Shown piece after piece: positions 60,101 to 64,000 of a stretch of 64,000 nucleotides of DNA. The position numbers and the translations under genes are program-made. The notes below the pieces were generated by a model. That model searched no databases, was not told where the DNA came from, and worked only from the letters and a program-made list of their open reading frames with translations. How positions within the stretch are numbered: position 1 is the first letter of the stretch; each line of letters opens with the position of its first letter. Source of the stretch: Hygrophila difformis (Eukaryota > Streptophyta > Magnoliopsida > Lamiales > Acanthaceae); NCBI GenBank assembly GCA_030278955.1, contig JAOANR010000014.1, forward strand, positions 21,578,068-21,642,067, written 5' to 3'.

Positions 60101-60680
60101 CTACAAACATCTTTTTATTAAATTTAATTAAAGGATTTGAAACCCCTAAATCATGCTATGTGTTAACTTACTCAGCGCGTTTTTGCTGACCCAAACCATT
60201 TATCCCCTTTTTCTTACAGAGCCTGAAGATTATGCATCGTCATATGCATACATGGGAACATTTGGGGAAATCTCTATTTTAAATCCCTGCATTTAATTAC
60301 GACTTGCATGAACGGGACTGTTTAACCCGTGTTTTGGCCATGTCGGCCCTTATACTTTATTTCCGCTGCACAACTTATATTTCCGCTGCAACTTTGATGT
60401 ATTATTTTTAAATTATATATGAATGGGCTGTTTGAATATTTTAAATTCTGAAAAACCATAGCCTTGCATCTCTTTAGTGAGCTCGGAGAAACCGTGTCTT
60501 GCTAGGGAGGTGTGGCGGTGGCATCCCGGCCTGGGTTACCAAAACCGGGGTGTTACAATATTTATTAAAGATCCCTATTTGTTGGATATATCCAATGTTT
60601 TAGGTAGACATATTAGTAGTTTCAAAGTAAAAGGCTCCCTCAAAGGGATGGCCGAGTTCCTTGTCGATGTGAAGGCTTGA
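51190..60680 (+). CDS. Gene B: unrecognised plant gene, split by element C in intron 3
   Basis: I do not recognise this family. Exons are 51190-51510 (107 codons), 51692-51850 (53), 52659-52811 (51), and a probable last exon within 60563-60680. The first three are phase 0 with AG/GT borders. Exon 1 begins MAQEQYEGG and is rich in Pro/Gln. Exon 2 reads DIVEAIRSFFDAQTHLLRG and ends GGVTTTFE. Exon 3 has FDRPVQLDQMILT and FVNGPLIS. There is no signal peptide or membrane segment; a cytosolic or nuclear protein is likely. The last part (DISNVLGRHISSFKVKGS..EFLVDVKA, TGA at 60678) is open, but the only AG near it gives a phase that does not fit exon 3, so that junction is unresolved. Element C adds 7.6 kb to intron 3. 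Confidence 0.55.
52925..56330 (+). repeat. 5' LTR of element C
   Basis: 3406 bp. Contains a palindromic run built on GCTACTGTAGCA (53560-53608), the block CTCTCGGGTGTATCCGTATG with its downstream partner twice in tandem (about 55132-55275), and a minisatellite of GGCTGCGGCCGCCGG..ACCGGCTAAATGA units (55281-55550). Confidence 0.92.
55281..55550 (+). repeat. GC-rich minisatellite in element C 5' LTR
   Basis: Five units sharing GGCTGCGGCCGCCGG (one has GAGG) and CCGGCTAAAT, about 45-55 bp apart with a longer last gap. The matching array is at 59503-59768 in the 3' LTR. Element B has only one unit (about 30943-30965 on the minus strand). Confidence 0.88.
56334..56345 (+). other. Primer binding site of element C, initiator tRNA-Met
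   Basis: TGGTATCAGAGC, three bases after the 5' LTR, as in element A. Confidence 0.93.
56346..57147 (+). pseudogene. Residual interior of element C: gag start joined to pol end
   Basis: After ~560 bp of leader an ATG opens MAPRRKLRKDHMR, similar to the start of element A gag (MAPRARTRK), and stops at once. Directly downstream comes the sequence that in element A follows the chromodomain (GTTATGGGGACATAACTGT at 56979-56997), then purine tract AAGGCGGGGAGGA. So all of gag-pol has been removed between roughly 56940 and 56975. A second purine-rich motif (TTAAGGAGGGTAGAT) lies just before the 3' LTR. Confidence 0.8.
57148..60557 (+). repeat. 3' LTR of element C
   Basis: 3410 bp, the same layout as the 5' LTR with scattered single-base changes and small indels (for example four extra bases near 60310). 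The flanking ATATT follows at 60558. Confidence 0.92.
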
Positions 60681-60892
60681 AATGTTGGCAATGCGGAGAA
60701 TGCTTCTTAGATGCCCTGTTCAATATCATCTTTTACTATATATACTGGGAGACACATATTTAACATATCCCTTGAATAACACTTAAGAATTCCTTTGTTT
60801 ACCCAAAAAAACATCTATACCCGGTTTTTCGCCAAAAAAAAATAACATATAAATATATAAATATATATATATATCTATATCTATATATATAA
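60681..60892 (+). other. Downstream flank of gene B
   Basis: About 210 bp after the gene B stop, likely its 3' untranslated region, passing into AT dinucleotide repeats from about 60841. No clear polyadenylation signal stands out. Confidence 0.35.
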
Positions 60893-63600
60893 AAGTAATA
60901 TAGTCTAATTTCCCCCCACTTCCCCACCCCCCTTTTTCAACATCCCATCCTACATTTTTCTCCAATTTCAACAATCATATATACTCACTAAATTTAATAT
61001 ATATAATATATATATATAATCTAATTCAACTACCTCAATTATATATACTCCCTAAATCTATAATATATATAATATAATTATTAATTTCAACACACTCAAT
61101 CATATCATATATACTCCCTAAATCTATAATCTATAATCTATATATCTATATATATATATATATATAAGTAATATAGTCTAATTTCCCCCCACTTCCCCAC
61201 CCCCCTTTTTCAACATCCCATCCTACATTTTTCTCCAATTTCAACAATCATATATACTCACTAAATTTAATATATATATAATCTAATTCAACTACCTCAA
61301 TTATATATACTCCCTAAATCCATAATATATATAATATAATTATTAATTTCACAAAACTCAATCATATCATATATACTCCCTAAATCTATAATCTATAATA
61401 TATAATCCTCTTAAAATTTTAAATTATTTCCATTAAATACACCTATTTGAATTAACTATAAATACATCGGATCATCCTTATTCGTTTCATTCATCTCTAT
61501 TCCAAATCTCATATTTTGTAATTTTTTTTTATTGCTTTAGATACATCCGACTATCTGGCCAAATATTTCAATATTCGTATCTGAATCCGAATCCGTATTT
61601 ATATTCATATTCGTATCCGATCGTATCCGAAAATTGATAGGATATTATCCAGATTTTAAATATGGATATCTATATATATATAAAAGTAATATAGTCTAAT
61701 TTCCCCCCACTTCCCCACCCCCCTTTTTCAACATCCCATCCTACATTTTTCTCCAATTTCAACAATCATATATACTCACTAAATTTAATATATATATATA
61801 ATCTAATTCAACTACCTCAATTATATATACTCCCTAAAACCATAATATATATAATATAATTATTAATTTCAAAAAACTCAATCATATCATATATACTCCC
61901 TAAATCTATAATCTATAATCTATAATCCTCTTAAAATTTTAAATTATTTCCATTAAATACACCTATTTGAATTAACTATAAATACATCGGATCATCCTTA
62001 TTCGTTTCATTCATCTCTATTCCAAATCTCATATTTTGTAATTTTTTTTATTGCTTTAGATACATCCGACTATCTGGCCAAATATTTCAATATTCGTATC
62101 TGAATCCGAATCCGTATTTATATTCATATTCGTATCCGATCGTATCCGAAAATTGATAGGATATTATCCAGATTTTAAATATGTATACTCGAATATATTA
62201 ATATATTATTATTTATTAATTAAAAATTATCAATAATTATAAAAAATACCAAATTATCAGATAATTAAAAATTATCAATAATTATAAAAAAATACCAAAT
62301 TATCAGATAATTTAAATTTAAATTATCAAATTTTCAAAAAAAGATTATAAAAATTATCCAATAATCTGTATCAGATTGAATCCGTATCCATTATATATTC
62401 GTCCTGTATCCGTATCGTATCCGTAACCTCAAATATTCGAAACCGTATTCGTATCCGGCTCATTCGTATTCGATTCCGAAATTGAAATAAACATATGGAT
62501 AATATCAGTATCCGACACTATTCGACTGTATCCGTAACGTTTTCATCCCTATAAATTAGGCATTCAAAATAATGTTTTTGAAGGTTTAGGGGGTGTATTC
62601 AATTCAGACTTTTATGAATTTTAAAAAGTTGGTGGATTTGGAAAATACATAAACTCCACGTAGAGTTGATTGATTTTATGTAGACTCTACAATTTCTCAT
62701 TTATCCATTTATTCTTCTCCATTTTTCTCCAATTTCAACAATCATATATACTCACTAAATTTAATATATATATATATATATAATCTAATTCAACTACCTC
62801 AATTATATATACTCCCTAAATCTATAATCTATAATACTCTTAAAATTTTAAATTATTTCCATTAAATACACCTATTTGAATTAAACTATAAATACATCCG
62901 ATCATCCTTATTCGTTTCATTCATCTCTATTCCAAATGTCATATTTTGTAATTTTTTTATTGCTTTAGATACATCCAAGTATCTGGCCAAATATTTCAAT
63001 ATTCGTATCTGAATCCGAATCCGTATTTATATTCATATTCGTATCCGACCGTATCCGAAAATTGATATGATATTATCCAGATTTTAAATATGGATACTCA
63101 AATATATTAATATATTATTATTTATTAATTAAAAATTATCAATAATTATAAAAAATACCAAATTATCATATAATTTAAATTAAAATTATCAAATTTTCAA
63201 AAAAAAAAAGATTATAAAAATTATCCAATAATCTATATCCGATTGAATCCGTATCCGTTATATATTCGTCCTGTATCCGTATCGTATCCGTAACCCCAAA
63301 TATTCGAAACCGTATTCGTATCTGGCTCATTCGTATTCGATTCCGAAATTGAAATAAACATATGGATAATATCAGTATCCGACACTATTCGAGTGTATCC
63401 GTAACGTTTTCATCCCTATAAATTAGGCATTCAAAGTAATGTTTATGAAGGTTTAGGGGGGTGTATTCAATTCAGACTTTTATGGATTTTAAAAAGTTGG
63501 TGGATTTGGAAAATACATAAACTCCACGTAGAGTTGATTGATTTTATGTAGACTCTACATTTTCTCATTTATCCATTTATTCTTCTCCATTTTTTTAATC
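60893..63600. repeat. AT-rich tandem repeat region, long units
   Basis: A block starting AAGTAATATAGTCTAATTTC recurs at about 60893, 61166 and 61683, with a partial copy from about 62717. A second block with CGTATCCGATCGTATCCG occurs at 61408-61675, 61925-62190 and 62828-63100. A third (TTAATTAAAAATTATCAATA through CGTAACGTTTTCATCCCTA) occurs at 62213-62555 and 63124-63418. The ordered blocks form tandem copies of about 0.9-1 kb. The repeated GTATCCG words and the CGTTTTCATCCCTA ends recall subterminal parts of hAT-type elements; no transposase is seen. Confidence 0.7.
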
Positions 63601-63983
63601 TATATTATGTCGACATCGAGGTGCCAAACGAATCCGTCGATACGAGCTCTTGGGAGTCATCAGCGAACATGGCCATAGGGAGTGGATACCCCCTACTATC
63701 CGTATTTAGAAATCTTGGATTGTTTGGATAGATTTTGTTTAGTTATATTTTTTACAAGAATTCATTAAAATTTACAAAGATTTAAAATCTATGGACGGTT
63801 TAATACCTCAAAATTTTTAAAGATTTTTTAAAATATGTATTGAATACACCTAGACTTTTAAAAACTTTTTTAAATCTGCATTGAATACCTCAAAATTTTT
63901 ATAGACTTTAAAATCTAAATTGAATACACACCAACTTTTAAAGTCTTTAAAAATTCTATAGAGTCTGGATTGAATATACCGCC
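63456..63983. mobile_element. Possible TIR element with GGGTGTATTCAAT ends
   Basis: The left end GGGGGGTGTATTCAATTCAG and the right end, inverted GGCGGTATATTCAATCCAG, form an imperfect terminal inverted repeat of about 25 bp. Sub-terminal GAATACA and TTTTAAAG words repeat inside. A further left-end copy occurs at 62589. The target duplication is unclear, so the family is not assigned. Confidence 0.45.
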
Positions 63984-64000
63984 TTTAGTATTATAAGATT

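Larger units (their letters stand above)
52925..60557 (+). mobile_element. Element C: chromovirus deletion derivative in intron 3 of gene B
   Basis: 7633 bp with LTRs 52925-56330 (3406 bp) and 57148-60557 (3410 bp), both TGTAATACC..GGTGTTACA, and target duplication ATATT (52920-52924 and 60558-60562). The LTRs are almost identical, so this is a young insertion. The interior is only 817 bp: primer site, leader, the first codons of gag, then the pol end and purine tracts. It must have moved with proteins from a related full-length element, or been deleted after insertion. Confidence 0.93.

Overview
The window looks like nuclear DNA of a flowering plant, probably a eudicot. It is AT-rich and has small phase-0 exons with GT..AG introns, Stowaway MITEs, chromodomain Ty3/gypsy elements primed by initiator tRNA-Met, a CACTA transposon and a giant-LTR non-autonomous retrotransposon. 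Nothing bacterial or organellar is seen. Almost all of the sequence is a nest of mobile elements between two diverged copies of one small host gene family.

Layout: (1) 1-2845 is a near-identical duplicate of 36259-39104 (part of a giant LTR plus its flank). (2) 2846-5725 is gene A, a broken three-exon gene that I do not recognise, with a foldback MITE in exon 1 and a short poly(A) insertion in intron 1. (3) 5726-8190 is LINE-derived, with an RNase H-like end and poly(A). (4) A reverse-oriented, old giant-LTR fragment (8191-8363, resuming at 24885-25988) is split by two insertions. The first is element A, a Tekay/Del-like chromovirus (8364-24884, TSD TTTTA), which itself carries a solo giant LTR in its integrase (16466-20979, TSD GGCAC). 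The second is element B, a minus-strand chromovirus remnant (25989-50388, TSD GAATT). (5) Element B holds a CACTA transposon (26177-30428) that carries pieces of two host genes, RPA32 and augmin subunit 1. It also holds a complete LARD-like element on the minus strand (36288-49471, TSD AAACG) with LTRs of 5542 and 5298 bp around a 2344-bp non-coding interior. (6) 50411-52811 is gene B, the intact-looking relative of gene A. Its third intron is split by element C (52925-60557, TSD ATATT), a deletion derivative with 3.4-kb LTRs and only 817 bp inside; a probable last exon follows at 60563-60680. (7) 60893-63983 is AT-rich tandem and inverted repeats.

Order of events read from the nesting: the old giant LTR came first, then elements A and B, then the CACTA, LARD and solo-LTR insertions, then the Stowaway in the left LARD LTR, and last the duplication that produced positions 1-2845. 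No retroelement here has an intact gag-pol. The only candidate working host gene is gene B, and element C in its intron makes that uncertain.

The most unusual signal is in the giant LTR family. Each member has an array of palindromic repeats in the transcribed region downstream of the TATA box, and the two complete members have a second array upstream of it. The palindrome sequence differs completely between members, but the two arrays inside one member match each other.
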